The notes under the pieces are model-generated. The model saw nothing but the letters and a program-made list of their open reading frames with translations, did not search any database and was not told the origin of the DNA. Below, piece after piece: positions 12,700 to 19,351 of a DNA stretch of 19,351 nt. The stretch comes from JBAXXL01 sp038206725 (lineage in GTDB: Bacteria > Bacteroidota > Ignavibacteria > Kapaibacteriales > UBA2268). Positions within the stretch are counted from its first letter, which is position 1, and every line of letters starts with the position of its first letter. Location: NCBI GenBank assembly GCA_038206725.1, contig JBBRAO010000047.1, positions 1-19,351 on the forward strand. Direction: 5' to 3'. A program made the translations under genes and the position numbers.

Positions 12700-13641
12700 T
12701 TAAATTCTTCTTCTAAAACCTTCGCCCAATACTTCGTGTGTATTGGCAATAACCATAAATGCACTAGGATCAATCGCTTTCACTAATCGCTTCAGTGTTT
12801 CGAGCTCTTTAATCGGGACTACAGCCATAATCATTTCTCGCTCCACATCGCTGTACAAACCCCTTGATTTTATTCCTGTTACTCCGCGATTCATCTTTGC
12901 CATAATCGCGTCGCCAATTTCTTGGTGCTTATCGGAGGTTACATATACCGCGCGGGCATAATCGAAACCATCTATGATAACATCAATTAATCTACTTGAA
13001 ATATATAGTAAAAAGAAAGCGTATAATGTCAAAGTCAAAGCGGATTTGTCGTCAGCTAACCCCTTAACACCAATGATTATACCGGCTAATAGGATGACAA
13101 AGAAATCAATAAGCATAATTGCTTGCCCGGGTTTGATACCCCATCTTTTCTGCATTATGGACGCCACTATATCCGAACCCGCCGAAGTACCTTTGAATTT
13201 GAATATAATCCCCAATCCAACGCCGAGAGTGACCGCACCGCATAGCACAGTAAAAAGGAAGTCATTGTGTTGAAGAGCTCGAATGGCTGGTAAATTGCTT
13301 AGAGCTAAAAACTTAATTCCAAATAAATCGCCGCGAAACATATCAGTAAATAACGAACAAAGTGTAAAAGCGTAAAAAGTCCGAGCACCGAAATCTTTTC
13401 CTAACTCTTTTAAGCCCCATAGAAACAATGGAATGTTAATAATCCATAATGTAACGCCCACAGGTATCTTATTACCCGATAAATAGTGAAGTGCCATTGC
13501 CAAACCACTAGCTCCACCCGGTACAACTTTTGCGTCAATTAGGAAAACGCCTAAGCTGATTCCCATTAGCGCTGCACCGAAAGTAATAAAGAAATAATCA
13601 ATTATTACTTGTCTTGTCAGGTTTGCAAATTTTATATTCAT
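12700..13641 (-). CDS. YitT-family inner-membrane protein (with DUF2179 domain)
   Basis: 313 residues. The N-terminal about 215 residues hold five or six membrane segments (for example DYFFITFGAALMGISLGVFL, VTLWIINIPLFLWGL, AIMLIDFFVILLAGIIIGV). VVPGGASGLAMALHYLSG, just after helix 1, is the family hallmark. The cytoplasmic C-terminus (about 225-305) is the DUF2179 domain: ARAVYVTSDKHQEIGDAIM, RGVTGIKSRGLYSDVEREMI, VVPIKELETLKRLVKAIDP. The substrate and role of YitT proteins are not established; transport has been proposed. The ATG at 13641 begins NIKFANLTRQVIIDYFF, which fits the family. Probably monocistronic, with its own terminator. Confidence 0.88.
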   Translation of the reverse strand: MNIKFANLTRQVIIDYFFITFGAALMGISLGVFLIDAKVVPGGASGLAMALHYLSGNKIPVGVTLWIINIPLFLWGLKELGKDFGARTFYAFTLCSLFTDMFRGDLFGIKFLALSNLPAIRALQHNDFLFTVLCGAVTLGVGLGIIFKFKGTSAGSDIVASIMQKRWGIKPGQAIMLIDFFVILLAGIIIGVKGLADDKSALTLTLYAFFLLYISSRLIDVIIDGFDYARAVYVTSDKHQEIGDAIMAKMNRGVTGIKSRGLYSDVEREMIMAVVPIKELETLKRLVKAIDPSAFMVIANTHEVLGEGFRRRI

Positions 13642-13679
13642 CTAATACTCTTTTTCTTATATTGTTAAATTTAGTAATG

Positions 13680-13687
13680 CAAAATTA
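13680..13687 (-). promoter_or_regulatory. Possible -7 element of the YitT-family gene
   Basis: TAATTTTG on the minus strand fits TAnnTTTG exactly and lies 38 nt upstream of ATG 13641, within the 86-bp spacer that separates this gene from the nuclease. No TTTG is seen at the expected distance upstream, so support is partial. Confidence 0.3.
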
Positions 13688-13727
13688 GCAGTTTTTTGCG
13701 ATATAAGAGCATTTTTTTTATAATAGA

Positions 13728-14642
13728 TTATGGATTACACTGCGAACAAGCGTGATAACCTGCTTTTATAGCACCTCTAGCGGTTTTAAATCTAATTGTG
13801 CAATTTTTGCAATTAGCGTTTTTGCAGGTGGCTTTATGAAAAACTAATGAATTCGTATTGCCAATGAAAGTTAAATTGGACGCACTTGTCGGCGCATTTC
13901 CAAACCATTTACTAATATTCGTAGTCGCTTCGATTGCAATTTCTGTCTTATCGTCCAATTTTGGGAAAAAATCAATATTCGTCAAATTTTCAACAGCATC
14001 TACCGAGCAAACAAAGCTTTCTAATGGCGCTTGAGAATCCTTATTGGGCAATACAAAAGCTATCGCCTTGATTTCGGGCGGGGTATTGTCTAAAAGTATT
14101 TTGTAATAATATTCGGGAACAGAAACTTGATTTTCGCCGATTTGCTTTAAACCCACGCGGAGAACCGGACCGGTAACAACCCAAAGCTCCTTATTCTTTT
14201 CGGCAAATTCCTGAACTTGTTCTTCCAACGATTTCCAAATTCCTCTATTGAACGAAGGATTCTGAGGCGACATATTACTGTAGTAAAACGATTCACTCAT
14301 ATCAATTGCCGAGGTTTTAGAGTCGTTAGCCGGCTTTAAATGCCCACGGTCATAACCTGAATGAATGTAATCCTTATTGTTCGCAGAACCGCTTAAAACA
14401 AGCGAATCCGGTCGGAAATTATCGGCGCGCTTAAAACCTTTGTTTAGCTCGATAGGGCAGAGGCGGTAAACCACCCACCATGCCTGTTCGTCACGTTCGG
14501 AATATTCTAATATGTAGGATTTGTGTTTAACTACCGCTTTTGGATTATTTACCGAAGGCATAGCAGATTCTAACGAAGTAATCTGCGCGTTAAGATTGAA
14601 AGTAGTGAAAAAGGAAAGTAATAGAAAATAAAATGGTTTCAT
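13728..14642 (-). CDS. Secreted DNA/RNA non-specific endonuclease (DRGH family) with C-terminal Cys/His metal-binding domain
   Basis: 304 residues. The signal peptide is MKPFYFLLLSFFTTFNLNAQ. The beta-beta-alpha-metal nuclease domain (about 35-245) shows DRGHLKPA (98-105) with general-base H101, and NMSPQNPSFNRGIW (123-136) with the Mg2+-ligand N132 of the NucA/NUC1 family. These enzymes cut single- and double-stranded DNA and RNA. A second small domain (about 259-304) has FIGNTNSLVFHKATC and GYHACSQC; H269, C273, C299 and C302 (with C278 and C281 nearby) could bind a metal, like the Ada-type modules attached to secreted nucleases. Last gene of the coaD-TraB-nuclease operon; its ATG is 2 nt after the TraB stop. 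Likely a periplasmic or extracellular scavenging nuclease. Confidence 0.9.
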   Translation of the reverse strand: MKPFYFLLLSFFTTFNLNAQITSLESAMPSVNNPKAVVKHKSYILEYSERDEQAWWVVYRLCPIELNKGFKRADNFRPDSLVLSGSANNKDYIHSGYDRGHLKPANDSKTSAIDMSESFYYSNMSPQNPSFNRGIWKSLEEQVQEFAEKNKELWVVTGPVLRVGLKQIGENQVSVPEYYYKILLDNTPPEIKAIAFVLPNKDSQAPLESFVCSVDAVENLTNIDFFPKLDDKTEIAIEATTNISKWFGNAPTSASNLTFIGNTNSLVFHKATCKNANCKNCTIRFKTARGAIKAGYHACSQCNP

Positions 14643-14644
14643 AT

Positions 14645-15553
14645 TTATTTTTGAACACGGTTAACTTTGTAACCTATATTTTGCAATGTATTAACAATAC
14701 CTTTTTCACCAAGGAAATGCGCCGCACCGGCAATAATGAAGTAATTACCCCCTTTGTCTATAAACCCTTCGATTTTTTTCAGCATATTGGCATTACGTTC
14801 ATCAATAATCTTGGAATTGATAAACGTTATTTCGGGATATTTTTGGTCCTTGGGGTTAACAAGTTCATCAATTGTAGCATCATCGCCTTCCTCGTAAGCT
14901 TTAAGTAATAGTTGAGCGTCGCGGACGGTAGAGTCTATATTTTGAAACGAATATTGGATATACTCGTCGGAATATGAATCGAAATAAGTAAAGTAACTTA
15001 GCTGTTGAGCGGGTGTTTCTAATTCAAGAATATTTTTTTCCCGTGCCTTTGCTTTGGAACTGAAGTAATTATCTAGTCCGTAAATCGAACGATAACCGCC
15101 TTTTTCCAATTCAATCTGCATCAGTAGTATGGCGGTGTACCAAGGTTTTATCTTATTATAACTTTCAGGATGTATCTGATTTTTTTCACATTGATCGGAA
15201 ATCATCTTATAAATTTCAGGGCTAACGTGGCTTTGTAAACTTGAAGTATCGGAGTAGCTAACAACTTTGAATATCTCAGAGTATATTATATTATCGGTAT
15301 TACATTCTACAACTAAGTTTTCACTATCGGCGAATCCTTTTTCAATTTTTGGGCTTAGGGGATACATTTCCTGATTAGCGACGTGAATAGAACCGAGCAA
15401 ATAAATGTTTGCTTTGCTTGTTTTAAGTGTCCAATAATACAAATTTTTTGCTTCGGCTTTTGCGCTTAAAACTTTGAATGCTGTAAACGCAATGAATAAG
15501 CCGAATGAAATTTTCGCAATTAGTTTTATATTCAATCTAAGCTCTTTTTTCAT
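14645..15553 (-). CDS. TraB/GumN (TIKI-like) family protein
   Basis: 302 residues. An N-terminal hydrophobic segment (12-30: AKISFGLFIAFTAFKVLSA) ending ...AKA suggests export or membrane anchoring. The family signatures are present: YLLGSIHVA (51-59) with H57, the central YGLDNYFSSKAK, RNANMLKKI, and GAAHFLGEKGIV (276-287) with H279 and E283. The fold is related to Tiki metalloproteases, and the conserved GxxH and GxxH.g..G motifs are the presumed metal site; the bacterial function is not established. ATG 15553 overlaps the coaD stop in ATGA, and its own stop is 2 nt before the nuclease gene, so all three are translationally coupled. Confidence 0.9.
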   Translation of the reverse strand: MKKELRLNIKLIAKISFGLFIAFTAFKVLSAKAEAKNLYYWTLKTSKANIYLLGSIHVANQEMYPLSPKIEKGFADSENLVVECNTDNIIYSEIFKVVSYSDTSSLQSHVSPEIYKMISDQCEKNQIHPESYNKIKPWYTAILLMQIELEKGGYRSIYGLDNYFSSKAKAREKNILELETPAQQLSYFTYFDSYSDEYIQYSFQNIDSTVRDAQLLLKAYEEGDDATIDELVNPKDQKYPEITFINSKIIDERNANMLKKIEGFIDKGGNYFIIAGAAHFLGEKGIVNTLQNIGYKVNRVQK

Positions 15554-16026
15554 ATTTTTTTTCTGATAAAATCAGCGGTATAATTGGGTACAAATTCTGT
15601 AATATCTTGTTTTAATTTAATTAGTTCCCTAACAGCTGTCGATGAAATGTGAGTGTAATCGCTCGAGGGGGACATAAAAATAGTAGTAATCTGTGGAGCT
15701 AATTTCCTATTAAAATACGCCAATTGAAACTCGTAATCAACATCGCTGACTGTACGAATACCACGGACTAACGCGGTGGCTCCAATTTCTAAAGCGTAAT
15801 TTATAATCAATCCGTTATAGATGCTAACATTAACATTATTAATATGCTTAAGGCTGTTTAACGCCATATTTAAGCGTTCATCGGCTGTGAACAACGACGA
15901 TTTCTGCAAATTTTCCGCTATGACAATATGCAAAGTGTCGAAAAGTCCGGAAGCTCTCTCGATAATATCTATATGACCTAGGGTAATTGGGTCAAAACAT
16001 CCGGCATATATAGCAGGTTTATTCAT
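15550..16026 (-). CDS. coaD: Phosphopantetheine adenylyltransferase
   Basis: 158 residues, normal length. It transfers AMP from ATP to 4'-phosphopantetheine to form dephospho-CoA, the fourth step of coenzyme A synthesis, in the cytoplasm. The nucleotidyltransferase motif AGCFDPITLGHIDII (8-22) contains the T.GH signature with H18. LVRGIRTVSDVDYEFQLAYF carries the pantetheine-site residues, and YTHISSTAVREL is the ISSS/T..RE ATP-site motif. First gene of a three-gene operon; its stop overlaps the next start by 4 nt. The 67-bp divergent spacer before it is shared with the subtilisin-like protease and holds an 18-bp palindrome. Confidence 0.97.
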   Translation of the reverse strand: MNKPAIYAGCFDPITLGHIDIIERASGLFDTLHIVIAENLQKSSLFTADERLNMALNSLKHINNVNVSIYNGLIINYALEIGATALVRGIRTVSDVDYEFQLAYFNRKLAPQITTIFMSPSSDYTHISSTAVRELIKLKQDITEFVPNYTADFIRKKI

Positions 16027-16038
16027 AAAAATTCCGTA

Positions 16039-16056
16039 ATTTTACATTTGTAAAAT
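16039..16056. promoter_or_regulatory. 18-bp palindrome in the coaD/protease divergent spacer, overlapping a possible -7 box
   Basis: ATTTTACA and TGTAAAAT are perfect 8-bp inverted arms around TT. The core TACATTTGTA fits TACAnnTGTA, the operator shape of BlaI/MecI/CopY-type repressors. The plus-strand bases 16043-16050 (TACATTTG) also fit the Bacteroidota -7 element for the protease gene. No regulator gene is nearby, so a regulatory role is an inference. Confidence 0.4.
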
Positions 16057-16093
16057 ATAAGTCGTTTATAAGAAAATAAAATTTTAATAAGAT

Positions 16094-18988
16094 ATGAAAA
16101 AACTAATTGTACTAATTGTTATGACTTTATTAACCGGATGCTTACACGGGTACGCGGTTGGGAATACTGAAACCGGAAAACTGATTATTAAGTTGAAAGA
16201 AACATCCGTTTATTATCAGCAGATTAAAAAACAGAATAATTATCAGATAAATATTCCGGAATTGAATGCTTTTTTGGGTACGAATACCATAACATCTTAT
16301 TTGAATTCTGACCTAATAGACAAAGCGGAGAAAAAATCAAATAAGTTGCTATCTGTCGCCCAACCCAAAAAATATAATTTATCGGCATTGATTTTAGTTC
16401 AATACTCGTCACTAATTAAACCTGAGATTGCGGCAAAGAAACTGCAATATCTTGATTTTATAGAATATATAGAACCGGTTTATAAATATGAATTTTGCTA
16501 TCATCCGAACGATTCGATGCTTGGTCAGCAGTATTATTTGGACAATGTTCACGCGTTTGATGCTTGGGATGTAATAATAGCGGCAAATATTCCGGATTCT
16601 CAATATGTTGTTATTGGAATCGTTGACACAGGAGTGGATTTCTATCATCCCGATTTAAGGGATAATCTGTATATCAATCCAGGCGAGGATGGATTGGATG
16701 AGAATAATGATAGCAAAAGGTCAAATGGTATTGACGATGATAAAAATGGATTTATAGACGATTGGTGCGGCTGGGATTTTGTTTCCGCAAGTGGGGCAGA
16801 GGGCGACAATAAACCGTTGCCCGGACATTATCACGGGACACACGTTGCCGGAACTTGCGCCGCGGTTCAAAATAATATCGGTGGTATAGCAGGAACAGCC
16901 ATACATACCAAATATTTGCCTGTTAAAATAGGAAAAGATGATACCAACAGTAGGAGCATAGAAAACGGTATGGACGGTATATTATATGCCGCTGTAATGG
17001 GTTGTAATGTTATAAATTGCTCCTGGGGTGGTACCGGATTTTCAAAAGCGGCTCAGGAAGTTATGTGGGCGGCAACTGATTTAGGTTCGCTGATAATCGC
17101 CGCCGCGGGGAATGATGGTCAGGACTTGGCATTTTATCCGGCGGCTTTCGATGGGGTTTACTCCGTCAGTGCAACTGATATGGGCGATACCGCAACGAGT
17201 TTCACAAATTACAATTTTTCGGTCGATGTCGCCGCTCCGGGCTATCATATATTGTCAACCATACCAAATGATAATTACGACTCTTGGAATGGCACTTCTA
17301 TGGCCTCTCCCGTAGCTTCGGGTGTTGCGGCTATGATTCGTTTGATGAAACCCGAACTCACCGCTCGCGAAGCCGGCGAGGTTCTGAAGGTCAGTTCCGA
17401 TAATATTGATACACTCAATCCCAATTATGATTCAAAATTGGGATTTGGTAGGGTAAACGCCTATAATGCACTGACAAAATCAAAACTCCAATCAATAAAC
17501 ATCAAAAATATCTCAATTAAGGATGAAGACGGTAATGGTTCTTTTCTGCCGAATGATAGAATGACTATCTATTTTGATGTCGAGAATATGCTGGATTCAA
17601 TCTCCAATCTGAAGGTTCGGGTGCGAAGCAATCCCCTAGATTTTCTGCAAATAAAATTTGATCAGCAGGTTTTAACAATTGGCGATTTGGCAAAAAAGCA
17701 ATACAAACACAAAATCGGTCCGATAAGCTTTGTTTTACCTGAGAGTACGCCTTATAATTATCCGATTGAAATTGACTTAATGTTTTTTGACAGTAAAGAT
17801 TATCTATACGAAACTGGACTGAATTTTGTGGTGAACCAAACCTATATGACTTTCGATAAAAACAAGTTAGCTATGACTATAACAAGTTCGGGAAACATTG
17901 GTTATAACGATTATCCAAGCAATGTTCAAGGCCTGGGCTGTATATTTAACGATACAAAACTACTTTTCGAAGGTGCCGTGATGGCGGGTAGTGGAAAAGG
18001 AAAGGTTTCCGACGTTGCCAGAGATGAATATGGTGATTACCCAAGCAGAGATTTTTTTATAGAAAAAAGAATAAATATTGTTGATTCAAACGCTACAAAG
18101 ATTATTTCAAACAGTTCTTATAATGATTATGAATTAGCGAAAAAGATTCAGGATTATGCCGATATACGCATAGACCAGACGAATTTTCAATATAATCTGC
18201 CGGACGTTGATAATGTGATATTTATCCAATTTGATATAATAAACAATGGTCGTTTTACCGATTCCTTATTTTTGGGGTATTTTTTCGATTGGGATATCGG
18301 TCTGAAAAGTGAAGATGACCGCTGTTTGTGGGACAGAACAAATCAATATGGGGTTTTTGAAAGTACCGGCGATAGCAAAGACCCGTTAGTTGGCGTTAAA
18401 TTGCTCGATTCGCACAGAGTTAACTTCTATGCGATGAACAACGAAAGTTCCGATGAGAAACTTCCCGGGATATATGACGGTTTTACTAAAAATGAAAAAT
18501 GGTTGACTATGACAAGCGGGATATTAAGCGATAGTTCGAAAATCAACGATGCATCTATGGTTATTAGCGCGGGTCCAATTTCATTGCGCAGTGGAGATAC
18601 AACTAGAATAACTTATGCTATAATTGCCGCTAAAAACAGGCAAAAGTTAGACGCCACAGCCAAAAAATGCCAAGAATTCGCCCAAGCCAACTTGATTACC
18701 ATTCCTAATTACGAATCTTATGTCAAAGTTGATCAAGTCAAAAATATATTCCCAAATCCATCATATACCAATGAATTGAAAGTGTATTTTGCTTTGGGTG
18801 AAGAAAGCGACGTTAGCTTCAAACTTTACGATTTGACCGGAAAAGAAGTCTATTCAAAAACAGTGATTGATTTAGCAAAAGGCAGACACTATATAACCTT
18901 GACACCGGGTAACATCGCCGTCGGAGCATACATCTTGACAATCGAAAGCAAAGATTTGAAGGTCAGCAAAAAAGTAATCTTTCAATAA
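16094..18988 (+). CDS. Subtilisin-like serine protease (S8) with T9SS C-terminal sorting domain
   Basis: 964 residues. The N-terminal export signal is MKKLIVLIVMTLLTGC; LTGC at 13-16 also fits a lipobox. Residues about 27-165 look like a propeptide or fervidolysin-like N-domain. The peptidase domain (about 170-455) keeps the triad D178 (GIVDTGVD), H247 (HGTHVAGT) and S402 (NGTSMASP), with oxyanion N340 (AAAGND). The region around 195-225 (GEDGLDENNDSKRSNG..DDDKNGFIDD) is Asp-rich and may bind Ca2+. About 465-870 is beta-rich without a domain I recognise. The sorting domain (about 880-964) has NIFPNPSYTNELKV, KLYDLTGKEV and IAVGAYILTIESKDLKVSKK. Probably a surface or secreted protease. No strong ribosome binding site precedes ATG 16094. 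A long hairpin follows the stop. Confidence 0.92.
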   Translation: MKKLIVLIVMTLLTGCLHGYAVGNTETGKLIIKLKETSVYYQQIKKQNNYQINIPELNAFLGTNTITSYLNSDLIDKAEKKSNKLLSVAQPKKYNLSALILVQYSSLIKPEIAAKKLQYLDFIEYIEPVYKYEFCYHPNDSMLGQQYYLDNVHAFDAWDVIIAANIPDSQYVVIGIVDTGVDFYHPDLRDNLYINPGEDGLDENNDSKRSNGIDDDKNGFIDDWCGWDFVSASGAEGDNKPLPGHYHGTHVAGTCAAVQNNIGGIAGTAIHTKYLPVKIGKDDTNSRSIENGMDGILYAAVMGCNVINCSWGGTGFSKAAQEVMWAATDLGSLIIAAAGNDGQDLAFYPAAFDGVYSVSATDMGDTATSFTNYNFSVDVAAPGYHILSTIPNDNYDSWNGTSMASPVASGVAAMIRLMKPELTAREAGEVLKVSSDNIDTLNPNYDSKLGFGRVNAYNALTKSKLQSINIKNISIKDEDGNGSFLPNDRMTIYFDVENMLDSISNLKVRVRSNPLDFLQIKFDQQVLTIGDLAKKQYKHKIGPISFVLPESTPYNYPIEIDLMFFDSKDYLYETGLNFVVNQTYMTFDKNKLAMTITSSGNIGYNDYPSNVQGLGCIFNDTKLLFEGAVMAGSGKGKVSDVARDEYGDYPSRDFFIEKRINIVDSNATKIISNSSYNDYELAKKIQDYADIRIDQTNFQYNLPDVDNVIFIQFDIINNGRFTDSLFLGYFFDWDIGLKSEDDRCLWDRTNQYGVFESTGDSKDPLVGVKLLDSHRVNFYAMNNESSDEKLPGIYDGFTKNEKWLTMTSGILSDSSKINDASMVISAGPISLRSGDTTRITYAIIAAKNRQKLDATAKKCQEFAQANLITIPNYESYVKVDQVKNIFPNPSYTNELKVYFALGEESDVSFKLYDLTGKEVYSKTVIDLAKGRHYITLTPGNIAVGAYILTIESKDLKVSKKVIFQ

Positions 18989-18993
18989 ATAGT

Positions 18994-19028
18994 AACTCAT
19001 TCGATGACTCGGAGTCATCGGATGAGTT
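18994..19028. repeat. Long palindrome just after the protease gene; possible terminator
   Basis: Arms 18994-19010 and 19012-19028 are 17-bp inverted copies with one wobble, centred on G, starting 5 bp after the stop codon. The right arm resembles the in-frame palindrome at 2972-2986. There is no T-run on either strand, so intrinsic termination is uncertain. Confidence 0.65.
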
Positions 19029-19045
19029 TGTAATAAAAGGACATA

Positions 19046-19096
19046 GTCATCCTGAACGAAGTGAAGAATCCAGTTTCCTGAACCTTCCGAAGGTTT
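19046..19096. repeat. 51-bp dispersed intergenic repeat, copy 2
   Basis: It starts GTCATCCTGAACGAAGTGAAG and ends in the same AACCTTCCGAAGGTTT palindrome as 2816-2866, with the same total length. It sits about 58 bp past the protease stop. Confidence 0.75.
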
Positions 19097-19122
19097 CTAC
19101 TTTGAAAGTGCAAAGAAGATAC

Positions 19123-19152
19123 GTCATTCCCGCGGAAGCGGGAATCCATCTT
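19123..19152. repeat. REP-like hairpin repeat, copy 2
   Basis: GTCATTCCCGCGGAAGCGG then GAATCCATCTT, 28 of 30 bases identical to 11752-11781, with the same ATTCCCGC/GCGGGAAT stem. It ends 6 bp before the first ATG of the reading frame at the window edge. Confidence 0.85.
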
Positions 19153-19158
19153 ATTGTA

Positions 19159-19351
19159 ATGCTAATACTTGCGCTTGGTCCAGCTGAATTAATGACATCA
19201 AATACAGGACCGTACTTTGCTCACGGCAAAGCCGCAAAGGTGGACTTAGCATATTCTTCATCTGTTAAAGACGATGCTTTATTCTCGATAAATTCATATC
19301 CAAACCCGGCAGAAACAGAAAGCACGATTTCGTTAAATTTACTAAGCGCTT
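19159..19351 (+). CDS. T9SS sorting-domain frame at window edge, apparently 5'-truncated (3' partial)
   Basis: The frame is open to the window end. From about 19246 it reads AYSSSVKDDALFSINSYPNP, then AETESTISLNLLSA, the start of a T9SS type A sorting domain (PNPA). The codons before it (ELMTSNTGPYFAHGKAAKVD and LAYS) resemble the end of a passenger ('..s.GP....G....d.AY..S'), not an N-terminus. There is no signal peptide and no ribosome binding site before ATG 19159 (or 19192), and a REP-like repeat lies immediately upstream. It is probably the 3' remnant of a cargo gene whose front was lost, though the frame is open back through the repeats into the end of the protease gene. The rest lies beyond the window. 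Confidence 0.5.
   Translation, partial: MLILALGPAELMTSNTGPYFAHGKAAKVDLAYSSSVKDDALFSINSYPNPAETESTISLNLLSA

Overview
The window is AT-rich bacterial DNA from the Bacteroidota/Chlorobi (FCB) side of the tree, most like Ignavibacteria or Candidatus Kapabacteria (inference). The signs are: four C-terminal sorting domains of the type IX secretion system (T9SS) class; a Bacteroidota-type promoter (TTTG ... TAnnTTTG) before atpD; a DUF3098 protein; an atpD-atpC pair with no other ATP synthase genes beside it; and an 87-residue epsilon subunit without its C-terminal helices. No rRNA, tRNA, CRISPR array or transposase was seen.

Layout. 1-183 (+) is the tail of a T9SS cargo gene. 255-1466 (-) is an rsmI-like rRNA methyltransferase with a long Arg/Asp-rich repeat tail. 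1542-2768 (+) is DUF3098-era, with a terminator hairpin built over the stop codon of the first gene. 2882-6003 (-) is one large secreted VWA/Ig/beta-repeat/FN3/T9SS gene, now split in three by a 1-nt frameshift and an in-frame stop. 6148-9987 (-) is atpD-atpC plus an outer-membrane protein with two OmpA-like domains, apparently one operon with a promoter at about 10034-10064 and a terminator at 6092-6124. 10083-11096 (-) is a family 9 glycosyltransferase, divergent from a STAS anti-sigma antagonist at 11175-11537 (+). 11538-12699 is an accessory stretch: several classes of intergenic repeat flank a hicBA toxin-antitoxin pair whose toxin lacks its usual catalytic histidine. 12700-13641 (-) is a YitT-family membrane protein. 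13728-16026 (-) is a compact operon coaD - TraB/GumN protein - secreted DRGH nuclease. 16094-18988 (+) is a T9SS-sorted subtilisin-like protease. The right edge (19159-19351) opens a sorting-domain reading frame that looks cut off at its 5' end and fused to an intergenic repeat.

Themes. Housekeeping genes (era, coaD, rsmI, atpDC) alternate with envelope and secretion genes (OmpA-like protein, glycosyltransferase, T9SS cargos, secreted nuclease and protease). Short palindromic repeats are spread between genes, and two of them are read in frame inside a T9SS sorting domain. The most unusual points are those in-frame palindromes, the RsmI repeat tail, the His-less HicA, the terminator that encloses a stop codon just before era, and the two-lesion VWA/T9SS gene. 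No clearly new multi-gene system is visible.
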